A stretch of 64,000 bases of DNA. Source: UBA2421 sp002343075. GTDB taxonomy: Bacteria; Planctomycetota; Phycisphaerae; Tepidisphaerales; Tepidisphaeraceae. Positions 40,537 to 49,572 of this stretch are shown piece after piece (positions within the stretch are counted from its first letter, which is position 1; each line of letters starts with the position of its first letter). Position numbers and translations under genes: made by a program. The notes beneath the pieces are model-generated. The model was not told the DNA's origin. It ran no database searches and saw only the letters and a list, made by a program, of their open reading frames with translations. Location of the stretch: NCBI GenBank assembly GCA_937982565.1, contig CALJLN010000033.1, positions 60,218 to 124,217 of the forward strand. Reading direction: 5' to 3'.

Positions 40537-43500
40537 ATGAAAATCTCTCGCCGTTTCACAAAAGCCGGACAAGACGTTTACTCCACCGTCGAATGGGACA
40601 AGCGCGTCAGCCGCATCACCAATCCGGACGGTTCGGTGGTGTTTGAGATGAAAGACGCCATGATTCCCAAGGCGTGGAGTCAACTGGCCACAGACATCAT
40701 GGTGAGCAAATACTTCCGCAAGGCCGGCGTGCCGCAAACCGACAGCGACGGCAACCCCGTCCGCGACGAAAATGGAAACATCGTCACTGGCCCGGAAAAG
40801 TCTGCCCGGCAGGTCATCAATCGCCTCGCCGGCTGCTGGCGACACTGGGGCGAGAGTCATGGCTATTTTGACACCAAGGAAGACGCCCAGGCGTTCTACG
40901 ACGAGCTTTCGTACATGCTGCTGCACCAGATGTGCGCGCCCAACTCGCCACAATGGTTTAACACCGGGCTGAACTGGGCTTACGGCATTACCGGGCCGGC
41001 GCAGGGTCACTTTTTTTGCGATCCGAAGTCGGGCGACCTGCTCAAGAGCAAAGATGCCTATTCCCATCCGCAGCCGCACGCGTGCTTTATCCAGTCGGTG
41101 AGCGACGACCTGGTAAACCCCGGTGGGATCATGGACTTGTGGACCCGTGAAGCGCGGCTCTTCAAGTACGGCAGTGGGACCGGGTCAAACTTCTCCCGGC
41201 TACGCGGCGAAAACGAGGCGCTCTCCGGCGGGGGCAAATCGTCGGGGCTGATGAGCTTCCTCAAGATCGGCGACCGCGCCGCCGGCGCGATCAAATCCGG
41301 CGGCACCACCCGCCGGGCCGCCAAGATGGTCTGCCTTGACCTCGATCACCCCGATGTCGAGTCGTTTGTTAACTGGAAAGTCCGGGAAGAATTGAAAGTC
41401 GCCGCGCTCGCCGAAGGAATCAAGGTTTTACCCAAAGACCAGCAGGAACTGGCCAAACGCCTCGGCCTGAAACTCGACTACGATTTTAACGGCGAAGCCT
41501 ACTTCACCGTCAGCGGGCAAAACTCGAACAACTCCGTGCGCATTCCCAACGAATTCTTCAAGGCGCTGGAAACCGACGGCGATTGGAACCTTGTCAGCCG
41601 GGTGAACGGCAAGCCGACCAAGACCCTGAAAGCCCGCGAGTTGTGGGATCAGATCGCGTTCGCTGCCTGGCGGTGTGCCGATCCAGGCGTGCAATACGAC
41701 GACACCATCAATCAGTGGCACACCTGCCCGGCGTCAGGGCGGATCAACGCAAGCAACCCGTGCGTCACCGGCGATACGCGCGTACTCAGCCCCGGCGGCA
41801 TCTGGCGGCGCATCGACCAGATGATTCACATCCCGACGCGCGTCATCACCAATCAATCCGAGCAGGAAGTTCACACTACCGACGGCGCATTTCCCACCGG
41901 CACGAAGGATGTCTTTGAGTTACAAACTGAATGCGGCTACAGCGTCAAGCTGACCGCCGACCACAAAGTCTGGACGCGGTCGCGCGGCTGGGTTGAAGCA
42001 GCGCAGCTCACCACGAGCGACGAACTTCGCCTGCCCGCGCAACCCGCGTGCGTGGAACAAGTCGGCGAGCCACAAGACGCCCGCTTTTTCCAGCTTGCCG
42101 GCCTGTTAATGTCGTGTGCCAACGGCCAGCTCGATACGTTGCATCTTGACCATTGCCTCGATGCCCCCGCGCTCAACCAGATGCAGGATTACGCCCACGA
42201 GTACTGGGCTGAGTTCCTGAACGACAACGAGTTTGCCATCGCCCAGGCCGACCCCGGCCAACTCGATCTCAACGGTTCGGGTGTCGCGGCGGCAAGCGAC
42301 GGCGGCGTGGCGACGATGACAGTCACCAACCGCCGGCTGATCTCCCGCATCCGTGCGTTCTCGCGCGTCGAAGACAACCAGACGCGCTTCAGCGATGACA
42401 CCTTCACCATCGGCCTGGCGGCGCAGAAGCACATCCTGCGCGGCTTGTTCAGCGCCGACGGTCATGTCGTCAATAACACGATCGAATTGCGGCATCGCAG
42501 TCTCGGCCTGCTCCAAGACGTGCAGACCGTGCTCCTTGGCTTCGGTGTTAAATCGCGCCTGATCGGCCCCGGCGCCTCAGCACCGGCAGGCCTGGCAACC
42601 AGCGACGAACTCTCAACTATTCTTAGTCAACCCGACGGCGGAGCCGTCGATTGCGGAGGCTTGCCCGAGCGGCGAGTATCCCCCACGCTACTCGGTACGC
42701 GCACGCCCCCCGGCAACGGCGGGCATCAATCGCGCCACGACGCAGACAGTAGACGCCACGGCCTGCGTATCGATTCGGGCAGCCTCCGGCTTTTTTGCAA
42801 GTACATCGCGGTGCTTCCAGGGGCGAAACTGGAAGAACTCGTCAACACGGCGGGCAGTGGGCAGTGGGCAATGGGCAGGGAAACCTCCATTCCTGCCGAC
42901 CGCCGACTGCAGACTGCCGACTGCAACTGGGACCGCGTCGCGTCGTTCACGCGCGTCGGCCACGAGCAGGTGTTTGATCTGACAGAGCCGGCCACAAGCA
43001 GCTTTGTCGCCAACGGCCTGACAGTACACAACTGCTCGGAATACATGTTCCTCGACGACACCGCGTGCAACCTTGCCAGCCTGAACGTGCTCACATTTTT
43101 CGACGGCGAGAGCAGGCGATTCGATGTTGAAGGCTATAAACACGGCATTCGGCTTTGGACCGTCGTACTTGAAATCAGTGTGCTGATGGCGAGCTTTCCT
43201 TCGGAAGATATCGCCAAACTAAGCTACAAATTTCGCACGCTCGGATTGGGCTACGCCAACCTCGGCGCGATGCTCATGCAGGCGGGCATTCCATATGACA
43301 GCGAAAAGGCACGCGCCATCTGCGGCGCGCTCACCGCGATCCTCACCGGCGAGAGCTATGCCGCCAGCGCGCAGATGAGCAAGGAACTGGGCGCATTCCC
43401 CGGCTTTGCGGAAAACAAAACCGACATGCTCCGGGTCATGCGCAATCACCGGCGCGCGGCGTACGACGTCGGCTCAAACCGCGCCGCAGCGGCGCATATG

Positions 43501-45363
43501 ACGGGAAAACTCGGCGACTATGAAAAGCTCGATATTCACCCCGTCGGCATCAACGCCAACCAATTCAGCGCCGCCGACGCGCTGGCGGTGCCGACTTTGC
43601 TCTCCTCGGCTCAGGAATGCTGGGATCGCGCCGTAACTCTTGGCGAGAAATATGGTTATCGCAACGCCCAAACCAGCGTCATCGCCCCCACCGGCACCAT
43701 CGGCCTGCTGATGGATTGCGATACCACGGGTGTCGAGCCAGATTTCGCGCTCGTCAAGTTCAAAAAGCTAGCCGGCGGCGGGTACTTCAAGATTGCCAAT
43801 CAATCGCTCCCGCCGGCGCTGAAGAATCTCGGCTACTCGCCGGAGCAGGTCAGCGACATTATCAAGCATGTCATGGGCACCCTCACCCTGCAGGATTCGC
43901 CGCACATCAACTGGGCCACCCTCAAGCTGCACGGATTTGAAGATGCAGAATTGGAGAAGATCGAGCAGTCGCTTCCGGGCATGTTTGAATTATCGTTCGC
44001 ATTCAGCCCGTGGAGCCTCAACGCCGAGTTGTTCAAACGCCTGAACGTGCCCGAGCACGTCTGGCAGGCGCCAGGCTTTAATCTGCTGCGGCACCTGGGT
44101 TTCAGCAAGCAGCAAATCGACGAGGCAAGCGATGTGATCTGCGGCCGCGGGACGGTCGAAGGCGCGCCGCATCTCCGCGAGGATCACCTCGCAGTGTTCG
44201 ACTGCGCCAATAAGTGCGGCAAGCATGGCAAGCGGTTCATCGATGTTGAAGGCCACATCCGCATGATGGCGGCGGCGCAGCCGTTCATCTCCGGTGCCAT
44301 CAGCAAGACCATCAATCTACCCAACGAAGCCACCGTTCAGGATATCGAACAAGCGTACGAATTGAGCTGGAAACTGGGCCTCAAGGCCAACGCGCTCTAC
44401 CGCGACGGCAGCAAGCTTAGCCAGCCGCTTAACGTGAAATCAGACGAGGAACTCGAAAAAGTCGAGGAGGACGATGATGACAACGTCGCCGCAGCGAAAG
44501 ACGAGTTGGCAGCAGATGTCACAAAGGCGGTCGCAACAGTTTCTGGCATCCACGCCGCAGCAAAATACGAAGGCGGAAACGGTGCGGACGACGCCAACAT
44601 CGAGCGTCTCGAACCAGTCCACACCCACATCATCGAGAAAATCGTCGAGCGCATCGTCGAACGACCCCTCCGACGCCGCCTTCCAGATACCCGTCACGCT
44701 GTTACCCACAAGTTCGACATCAGCGGCCACGAAGGCTACCTGACCGTCGGCCTGTATGACGATGGCCAGCCGGGCGAATTGTTCATCACCATGGCCAAGG
44801 AGGGCAGCACCATCGGCGGGCTGATGGACACCATCGCCACGCTTGTATCGGTGAGCCTGCAATACGGCGTGCCGGTCGAGTCGCTCGTGCGCAAGTTCGA
44901 GCATGTGCGTTTCGAGCCAAGCGGTATGACGCGCAACAGCGACATTCCATTTGCCAAGAGCCTGGTCGATTACATCTTCCGCTGGATGGCGATGCAGTTC
45001 GTCCCCGGCTACCGCGCCGCCAACGCCCCCGAGCGCGAACCGGCACCCACACTCGCCGACGCGGTGGAAGAAGAACTCGACCAGTCGCGCGGGGAGGTGA
45101 CCCGCCCCTTTGAAGGCAACGAGATTCCCTCTCCCAGTTCCCCGGGCGACAAAGCTGGGGGCTCCGCCCAGAGAACAAGGCAATCCCCCGCCGCAGCAAA
45201 GGTGTCGACAAGCTCGCGCCTGGCCACACTCGACCCACTCAGCCAGCAAGGCAGCAGCATGCAATCCGACGCCCCCGCGTGCGATGTGTGCGGCTCGATC
45301 ACGGTGCGATCGGGGACGTGTTACAAGTGCCAGAATTGCGGGAACTCGATGGGGTGTTCGTAG
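40537..45363 (+). CDS. nrdJ: Adenosylcobalamin-dependent ribonucleotide reductase (class II, NrdJ) interrupted by an intein
   Basis: Makes deoxyribonucleotides with a B12-derived radical. The 1608-residue precursor minus the 424-residue intein leaves 1184 residues. N-terminal exteins show MLLHQMCAPNSPQWFNTGLNWAYG and GTGSNFSRLRG; after the intein comes CSEYMFLDDTACNLASLN, which holds the active-site Cys and Asn-Leu-Ala-Ser motif. VIAPTGTIGLLMDCDTTGVEPDFAL and EGAPHLREDHLAVFDCANKCG mark the catalytic barrel. A TSCPD-type domain (GHEGYLTVGLYDDGQPGELF) and a zinc ribbon ending CYKCQNCGNSMGCS close the protein, as in long NrdJ enzymes. RBS AGGAAGGA precedes ATG 40537. I see no cobalamin riboswitch in the 90-bp leader. 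It ends convergent with pntB. Confidence 0.95.
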   Translation: MKISRRFTKAGQDVYSTVEWDKRVSRITNPDGSVVFEMKDAMIPKAWSQLATDIMVSKYFRKAGVPQTDSDGNPVRDENGNIVTGPEKSARQVINRLAGCWRHWGESHGYFDTKEDAQAFYDELSYMLLHQMCAPNSPQWFNTGLNWAYGITGPAQGHFFCDPKSGDLLKSKDAYSHPQPHACFIQSVSDDLVNPGGIMDLWTREARLFKYGSGTGSNFSRLRGENEALSGGGKSSGLMSFLKIGDRAAGAIKSGGTTRRAAKMVCLDLDHPDVESFVNWKVREELKVAALAEGIKVLPKDQQELAKRLGLKLDYDFNGEAYFTVSGQNSNNSVRIPNEFFKALETDGDWNLVSRVNGKPTKTLKARELWDQIAFAAWRCADPGVQYDDTINQWHTCPASGRINASNPCVTGDTRVLSPGGIWRRIDQMIHIPTRVITNQSEQEVHTTDGAFPTGTKDVFELQTECGYSVKLTADHKVWTRSRGWVEAAQLTTSDELRLPAQPACVEQVGEPQDARFFQLAGLLMSCANGQLDTLHLDHCLDAPALNQMQDYAHEYWAEFLNDNEFAIAQADPGQLDLNGSGVAAASDGGVATMTVTNRRLISRIRAFSRVEDNQTRFSDDTFTIGLAAQKHILRGLFSADGHVVNNTIELRHRSLGLLQDVQTVLLGFGVKSRLIGPGASAPAGLATSDELSTILSQPDGGAVDCGGLPERRVSPTLLGTRTPPGNGGHQSRHDADSRRHGLRIDSGSLRLFCKYIAVLPGAKLEELVNTAGSGQWAMGRETSIPADRRLQTADCNWDRVASFTRVGHEQVFDLTEPATSSFVANGLTVHNCSEYMFLDDTACNLASLNVLTFFDGESRRFDVEGYKHGIRLWTVVLEISVLMASFPSEDIAKLSYKFRTLGLGYANLGAMLMQAGIPYDSEKARAICGALTAILTGESYAASAQMSKELGAFPGFAENKTDMLRVMRNHRRAAYDVGSNRAAAAHMTGKLGDYEKLDIHPVGINANQFSAADALAVPTLLSSAQECWDRAVTLGEKYGYRNAQTSVIAPTGTIGLLMDCDTTGVEPDFALVKFKKLAGGGYFKIANQSLPPALKNLGYSPEQVSDIIKHVMGTLTLQDSPHINWATLKLHGFEDAELEKIEQSLPGMFELSFAFSPWSLNAELFKRLNVPEHVWQAPGFNLLRHLGFSKQQIDEASDVICGRGTVEGAPHLREDHLAVFDCANKCGKHGKRFIDVEGHIRMMAAAQPFISGAISKTINLPNEATVQDIEQAYELSWKLGLKANALYRDGSKLSQPLNVKSDEELEKVEEDDDDNVAAAKDELAADVTKAVATVSGIHAAAKYEGGNGADDANIERLEPVHTHIIEKIVERIVERPLRRRLPDTRHAVTHKFDISGHEGYLTVGLYDDGQPGELFITMAKEGSTIGGLMDTIATLVSVSLQYGVPVESLVRKFEHVRFEPSGMTRNSDIPFAKSLVDYIFRWMAMQFVPGYRAANAPEREPAPTLADAVEEELDQSRGEVTRPFEGNEIPSPSSPGDKAGGSAQRTRQSPAAAKVSTSSRLATLDPLSQQGSSMQSDAPACDVCGSITVRSGTCYKCQNCGNSMGCS
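41761..43032 (+). other. Intein with LAGLIDADG-type endonuclease domain in NrdJ
   Basis: Residues 409-832 of the precursor. Block A begins with Cys1 (CVTGDTRVLSPGG) after NP; block B is GYSVKLTADHKVW with the conserved Thr and His; the C-terminal blocks F/G are VFDLTEPATSSFVANG ending VHN before the extein Cys+1. All residues needed for splicing are present. Two endonuclease motifs are visible: LAGLLMSCANG, in which the usual acidic residue is lost, and LRGLFSADGHV, which keeps it. The intein splits the active-site NP/CSEY loop. A run of 7-bp repeats at 42852-42928 adds about 25 residues just before block F. Confidence 0.92.
42852..42928. repeat. Inverted array of 7-bp units inside the intein
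   Basis: Eleven consecutive 7-mers in perfect phase: GGGCAGT twice, GGGCAAT, GGGCAGG, two divergent units, then TGCCGAC, CGCCGAC, TGCAGAC, TGCCGAC and TGCAACT. Read in the reverse direction, the right half resembles the left half, so the array is an inverted pair around about 14 bp. It is translated as part of the intein. Confidence 0.75.
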
Positions 45364-45570
45364 CTCATCCTCAGCGTCTCGCCTCCACCGAAACGGCGAG
45401 CGTGATGGACGAGCAGAAAAACTAAATGTCGGTACTCGGCCGGGCGAAGCAGGCCGGGCTCGAGTGAGGCGCTCTGGACACTGGCCTTTCCGAATGCAGC
45501 GATGAAACGCTGAGATTTTGACGTTGCCACAAACGTCGACACGGCCTGCTTCGATCAGATCACGCGCCAC

Positions 45571-47046
45571 TCACCGATGATTCGTTTCGGCAAGTTCCTT
45601 CGCCACCGCGCTGACGACCGCCTTGGCGTCGCCAAAGAGCATGAGGGTTTGGTCGAGTGTGTATAGCTCGTTATCAATCCCCGCGAAGCCGGGGTTCATG
45701 CTGCGCTTGATCGCCATCACGGTTTTGGCTTTGTCGGCGTCGATGATGGGCATGCCGTAGATCGGGCTGCTCTTGTCGTGGCGGGCTGCGGGGTTGACCA
45801 CGTCATTGGCCCCGATCACCATCGCGACATCGCACTGCGGAAACTCGCCGTTGATTTCATCCATCTCCAGCAAGCGATCGTAAGGAATCTCGGCCTCGGC
45901 CAGCAGCACATTCATATGGCCCGGCATGCGGCCCGCGACCGGGTGGATGGCAAACTTCACGTCTACCCCTCGTCGGGTTAGCTGGTCGTACAGTTCGCGC
46001 ACCTTATGCTGCGCCTGCGCGACCGCCATGCCATAGCCGGGGATGATGATGACGCTTGTAGCCGCTTCGAGAATGCCCGCAGCCTCTTCGGGCGTGGTGG
46101 GCTTGGCAACCTTGCGATCACCCTCAGCGGCCGGCCCGGCCTGCACCTGACCGAACGCGCCAAAGAGCACATTGGTAAAGCTCCGATTCATCGCTTTGCA
46201 CATCACGATTGAAAGAATCAACCCCGATGCGCCATCGAGCGCGCCGGCGATGATCAGCAGCCGGTTGTCCAGCACAAAGCCCATGAAGCTTGCACTCAAT
46301 CCCGCGTAGCTGTTGAGCAGCGCGATGACGGTCGGCATATCCCCGCCGCCGATGGGGAGAATCAGCATCACACCGAACGCGAGCGCAAGGACCAGGAGAA
46401 TCGGAAACAGCCACCACCATGTCGGGTTAAACGTGAGCAGCGTGCCGCAGAGGATCGCCCCGCCGAGCACGGAGAGGTTGACGATGATCTGTCCCCTGTA
46501 AACCATCGGTCGGGTCGGCAGAAGATCCTGCAGCTTGCCGAACGCCATCAATGATCCGGTAAACGTGAGCGCGCCCAGCAAGACCTCGAGCGCGAGGATG
46601 CTCATCTCCACCGGATGAGGCACGAAGGTCACGCCCGCGGAATTGTGAAAGTACAACCAGTAGTGGCCGGTGCCCACGAGCGCCGCTGCCAGCGCGCCAA
46701 ACGCATGCGAAAGCGCCGTGCGCTGAGGCACCGCGGTCATGGGCATGAACACCGCCATCGGCACACCAATGGCAGCGCCGATCGCAAAGCCTATGAAGAT
46801 CCATTCATAATGAATCACGTTATGCTGCAGCAGCGCCCCCACCACCGCAGCGAGCATGCCGATCTGGCCGATGGTGTTTCCCTTGCGCGCGGTCGCCGGC
46901 TGGCTCAGCCATTTCAGCGCCAGCACAAAGCAGGCGCACGCAAAGAGGTAGGATGTCGTCGAGAAAAAGGTAGTGTAAGTCGATCGATTCGCCGCCTCGA
47001 GACTGGCACCCGCGGCGGCGAGAAAGTGGGTTTCGAGCAGCATCAC
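45571..47046 (-). CDS. pntB: NAD(P) transhydrogenase subunit beta
   Basis: The NADP(H)-binding and membrane subunit of the proton-translocating transhydrogenase that makes NADPH at the expense of the proton gradient. The 491-residue product has about eight membrane helices (for example IFIGFAIGAAIGVPMAVFMP) and the dIII domain from about residue 320 with IIIPGYGMAVAQAQ (Rossmann GxGxxA-type) and VNPAARHDKSSPIYGMPI. Length and order match the bacterial PntB. It overlaps pntAb by 4 bp. It lacks a strong terminator; the gene is convergent with nrdJ. Confidence 0.95.
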   Translation of the reverse strand: MMLLETHFLAAAGASLEAANRSTYTTFFSTTSYLFACACFVLALKWLSQPATARKGNTIGQIGMLAAVVGALLQHNVIHYEWIFIGFAIGAAIGVPMAVFMPMTAVPQRTALSHAFGALAAALVGTGHYWLYFHNSAGVTFVPHPVEMSILALEVLLGALTFTGSLMAFGKLQDLLPTRPMVYRGQIIVNLSVLGGAILCGTLLTFNPTWWWLFPILLVLALAFGVMLILPIGGGDMPTVIALLNSYAGLSASFMGFVLDNRLLIIAGALDGASGLILSIVMCKAMNRSFTNVLFGAFGQVQAGPAAEGDRKVAKPTTPEEAAGILEAATSVIIIPGYGMAVAQAQHKVRELYDQLTRRGVDVKFAIHPVAGRMPGHMNVLLAEAEIPYDRLLEMDEINGEFPQCDVAMVIGANDVVNPAARHDKSSPIYGMPIIDADKAKTVMAIKRSMNPGFAGIDNELYTLDQTLMLFGDAKAVVSAVAKELAETNHR

Positions 47047-47345
47047 TTCTGCCCTCCCCGTTTCTTAAACATCCGCAGCATGCGATCGGTGATCATGAAC
47101 CCGCCGACGATGTTGGTCGTCGCCGCCACCACCGCAATCACGCCGATCGTCGTTGCAAACTTACCGTGCCCCGCGCCCGCAAGTTCAATCGCAGCCACGA
47201 CGCTGATGGCACTGATCGCATTGGTCAGCGACATCAACGGTGTGTGCAGCAGCGGACTCACGCGCTTAATCACTTCAAGGCCAAGAAACGCCGCCAGCAG
47301 AAACACATATAAGTGCGAGGAAATGTCCGGCATGGGAAGGTGCAT
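47043..47345 (-). CDS. pntAb: NAD(P) transhydrogenase subunit alpha part 2 (membrane)
   Basis: A 100-residue membrane protein with three helices (LYVFLLAAFLGLEVIKRV, LTNAISAISVVAAIELAG, IGVIAVVAATTNIVGGFM), equivalent to the C-terminal domain of PntA. The conserved SLTNAIS sequence lies at the first helix-turn and is part of the proton channel. The separate-gene layout (alpha1, alpha2, beta) resembles the Rhodospirillum rubrum type rather than the fused E. coli type. It overlaps pntB by 4 bp, and is separated by 175 bp from pntAa. Confidence 0.92.
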   Translation of the reverse strand: MHLPMPDISSHLYVFLLAAFLGLEVIKRVSPLLHTPLMSLTNAISAISVVAAIELAGAGHGKFATTIGVIAVVAATTNIVGGFMITDRMLRMFKKRGGQK

Positions 47346-47383
47346 AAAACTCCTCTACTCAATCGTGAGTCTGTCGAAGCCCT

Positions 47384-47425
47384 AAATCAGAAACCCGAAA
47401 TCAGAAACCCGCAATCTGAATCGAT
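47384..47425. repeat. Left array of 7-bp units in the pntAa-pntAb spacer
   Basis: A perfect 14-bp tandem repeat (AAATCAGAAACCCG at 47384 and 47398) followed by CAATCTG and AATCGAT, giving six 7-mers in phase. The consensus is roughly NCNGAAN on the plus strand. Confidence 0.7.
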
Positions 47426-47487
47426 GACGAAACTCGACTGACGGTTGTCGGGCAATGTCGTAGTCGTGAATCAGTCCCTCGGGCTTC

Positions 47488-47529
47488 ATCATTCTGGTTT
47501 GATTCGGAATTCTGGTTCCGTCATTCTGA
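47488..47529. repeat. Right array of 7-bp units overlapping the pntAa 3' end
   Basis: On the minus strand successive 7-mers read GTCAGAA, TGACGGA, ACCAGAA, TTCCGAA, then two weaker ones, again matching NCNGAAN but opposite in direction to the left array. It runs into the last codons of pntAa, supplying its stop codon. Confidence 0.55.
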
Positions 47530-48690
47530 CTTTTGCAATCCTGTTTCAACTGACACCGCCGGCAGCGTGCCCGCTACCATCTCATTCACCAACTGCCCGT
47601 TATGACAAACCAGCACGGCCTTGATGATCTCGTCGGCGGTATCAATCTTGAACGCGCCCTGCTTATCGATCATCACGCTCAGCAGATTCACCACATTGCT
47701 TGAGTACACTTGACTTGCGTGGAGAGGAACCGTGCCCGCCAGATTCTCGATGCCAATGATCGTGACACCATTGTGATCGATTGTCTGCCCCGGTTGTGTC
47801 AGCTCACAATTGCCGCCGCGCTCTGCGGCGAGGTCGACGATGACACTCCCGATCTTCATCTGCGCCACCGCGTCTGCGGGCACAAGTTTCGGCGCGGGTT
47901 TGCCCGGCACCAGCGCGGTGGAAATGACCACATCGCTCTCGGCGATCGTCTTTGCCATGAGGGCGCGCTGGCGCACCAGCGTTTCCTCGGACTGCGCCTT
48001 GGCATATCCGCCTTTGTCCTGTGCGTCGGCGGTATCGATCGGAAGCTCGATAAATCGCGCGCCGACCGATTGCACCTGCTCCTTCACTGCCGGACGAACG
48101 TCATAAGCGCTCACCACCGCACCGAGCCGCTTCGCAGTCGAAATCGCCTGCAACCCCGCCACCCCGGCACCGATCACAAACAGCTTCGTCGGTTGAAGGG
48201 TCCCCGCGGCCGTCATCAGCATCGGGAAGATTCGCGGCGAAACCGCCGCTGCGAGAAGCACGGCCTTATAGCCGGCGATGTTCCCCTGCGAACTCAGCGC
48301 GTCCATGCTCTGAGCACGGGTGATTCGCGGGACCAACTCCATCGCCAGCCCGCTTACGTTGCTGTTGATCAACGCATCAACCAATGCCTGATCGGCCAGC
48401 GGCGAAAGCAATCCAATCAGCGCCGCACCCGCCCGAAACCGGGCGATCCGAGCAACCGAAGGCTGCCGCACCGCGAGGATCACATCGCAGGCATGCACCG
48501 CACTCGCATCCGGCACGATCATCGCGCCGGCGGCGGAGTAGTCGGCGTCTGCAAACCCCGCGCGCAGACCCGCGCCCGACTCAACCAGCACATCGACGCT
48601 TAGCGCCTTGAGTTTCTTCACCCCCGCCGGCACGAGTGCCACGCGCGACTCGTTATCTGACTCCTGATTGAGAACTCCGATTTGCAGCAT
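47521..48690 (-). CDS. pntAa: NAD(P) transhydrogenase subunit alpha part 1 (NAD-binding)
   Basis: A 389-residue soluble subunit with the AlaDH/PntA N-terminal domain (IGVLNQESDNESRVALVPAG) and an NAD-binding Rossmann domain with KLFVIGAGVAGLQAISTAKRLGA and VVSAYDVRPAVKEQV. VIVDLAAERGGNCELT is the conserved loop after the nucleotide site. It corresponds to the dI domain that accepts hydride from NADH. The 3' end reads through the right-hand 7-bp array, so the last few residues (QKSE) derive from repeat sequence. Confidence 0.93.
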   Translation of the reverse strand: MLQIGVLNQESDNESRVALVPAGVKKLKALSVDVLVESGAGLRAGFADADYSAAGAMIVPDASAVHACDVILAVRQPSVARIARFRAGAALIGLLSPLADQALVDALINSNVSGLAMELVPRITRAQSMDALSSQGNIAGYKAVLLAAAVSPRIFPMLMTAAGTLQPTKLFVIGAGVAGLQAISTAKRLGAVVSAYDVRPAVKEQVQSVGARFIELPIDTADAQDKGGYAKAQSEETLVRQRALMAKTIAESDVVISTALVPGKPAPKLVPADAVAQMKIGSVIVDLAAERGGNCELTQPGQTIDHNGVTIIGIENLAGTVPLHASQVYSSNVVNLLSVMIDKQGAFKIDTADEIIKAVLVCHNGQLVNEMVAGTLPAVSVETGLQKSE

Positions 48691-48806
48691 GCGGCCTGTC
48701 CTCGGTCTTGATGACCAACTGTTGTACCCGATGATCGATGCGATGGGCAGGGCGCGCCGGTGCGTCGCATTGCCACACGCCGCCGACCATTCCCCGACCC
48801 ATCACG

Positions 48807-49514
48807 TCACCGCTCACCCAACAACACCTGTTCCGGCGATACGAAACGCCACTGGCACTCAACAAGATCGCCCAGTTCCAGCGCGCCAAACGACTCTCGA
48901 TGCAACGACACCACATGGTTCCCCATCGCGGCGAACATCCGACGCACCTGGTGATATCGACCCTCACGCAACGTGACCCGCGCGCGACGCGCCTCCAACG
49001 CCACCAATTCCGCCGGCAATAGCGGCTTGTCCTCGCCATCGAGTATTATCGTCCCGCTTGCGAACGCCGCCGGTTCGTCGCCGCGCAGATCGCGATCGAG
49101 CACTGCAACGTACACCCGCGGCACATGTCGCTTCGGCGACGTTAGCTGATGCACCAGCTTCCCATCATCAGTCAGAATCAACAGCCCCGATGTCTCCTTA
49201 TCCAGCCGGCCGACGGTCGTCACCGGCGGATTGCGCCGCGTCCACCGCTCCGGCAGTAGTTCGTAAACCAGCTTGCCTTCGTCGCGATGCGAACAGACGT
49301 AGCCGACCGGCTTGTTGAGCATGATGAGGATCGACTCAGGGTCAACCGGTTCGCCGTTGATGGTGAGCTTGGATGGATCAACCTTGTCATCCGTGCGCGC
49401 GACTGCGGCACCGTCGAAGAGAAGCTCGTTGCGACGAAGAAACCCCGCCGCCTGCGAGCGCGTGCAATACCCCCGGCTGGAAAGAACGCGATCAAGTCGA
49501 AGCAAACCCGGCAC
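48807..49514 (-). CDS. RsuA/RluB-family pseudouridine synthase
   Basis: A 235-residue enzyme that isomerises uridine in rRNA. An S4 RNA-binding domain opens the protein (LRLDRVLSSRGYCTRSQAAG), followed by the synthase core with the catalytic Asp in VGRLDKETSGLLILTDDG, and EGRYHQVRRMFAAMGN near the end. Length and motif fit RsuA (16S) or RluB/RluE (23S); I cannot decide between them. GTG 49514 begins the S4 domain properly. The parS-like palindromes lie within about 230 bp upstream of its start. Confidence 0.88.
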   Translation of the reverse strand: MPGLLRLDRVLSSRGYCTRSQAAGFLRRNELLFDGAAVARTDDKVDPSKLTINGEPVDPESILIMLNKPVGYVCSHRDEGKLVYELLPERWTRRNPPVTTVGRLDKETSGLLILTDDGKLVHQLTSPKRHVPRVYVAVLDRDLRGDEPAAFASGTIILDGEDKPLLPAELVALEARRARVTLREGRYHQVRRMFAAMGNHVVSLHRESFGALELGDLVECQWRFVSPEQVLLGER

Positions 49515-49572
49515 AACCCGACTCTACAGCCGCACCCCGCCCGATGATAGCGCCCCCGCGCCAGCGACCGTC

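Noticed and set aside
44440..45570. 376-codon minus-strand open frame at the nrdJ 3' end
   Set aside because: Opposite the TSCPD and zinc-ribbon domains of NrdJ, with no independent support.
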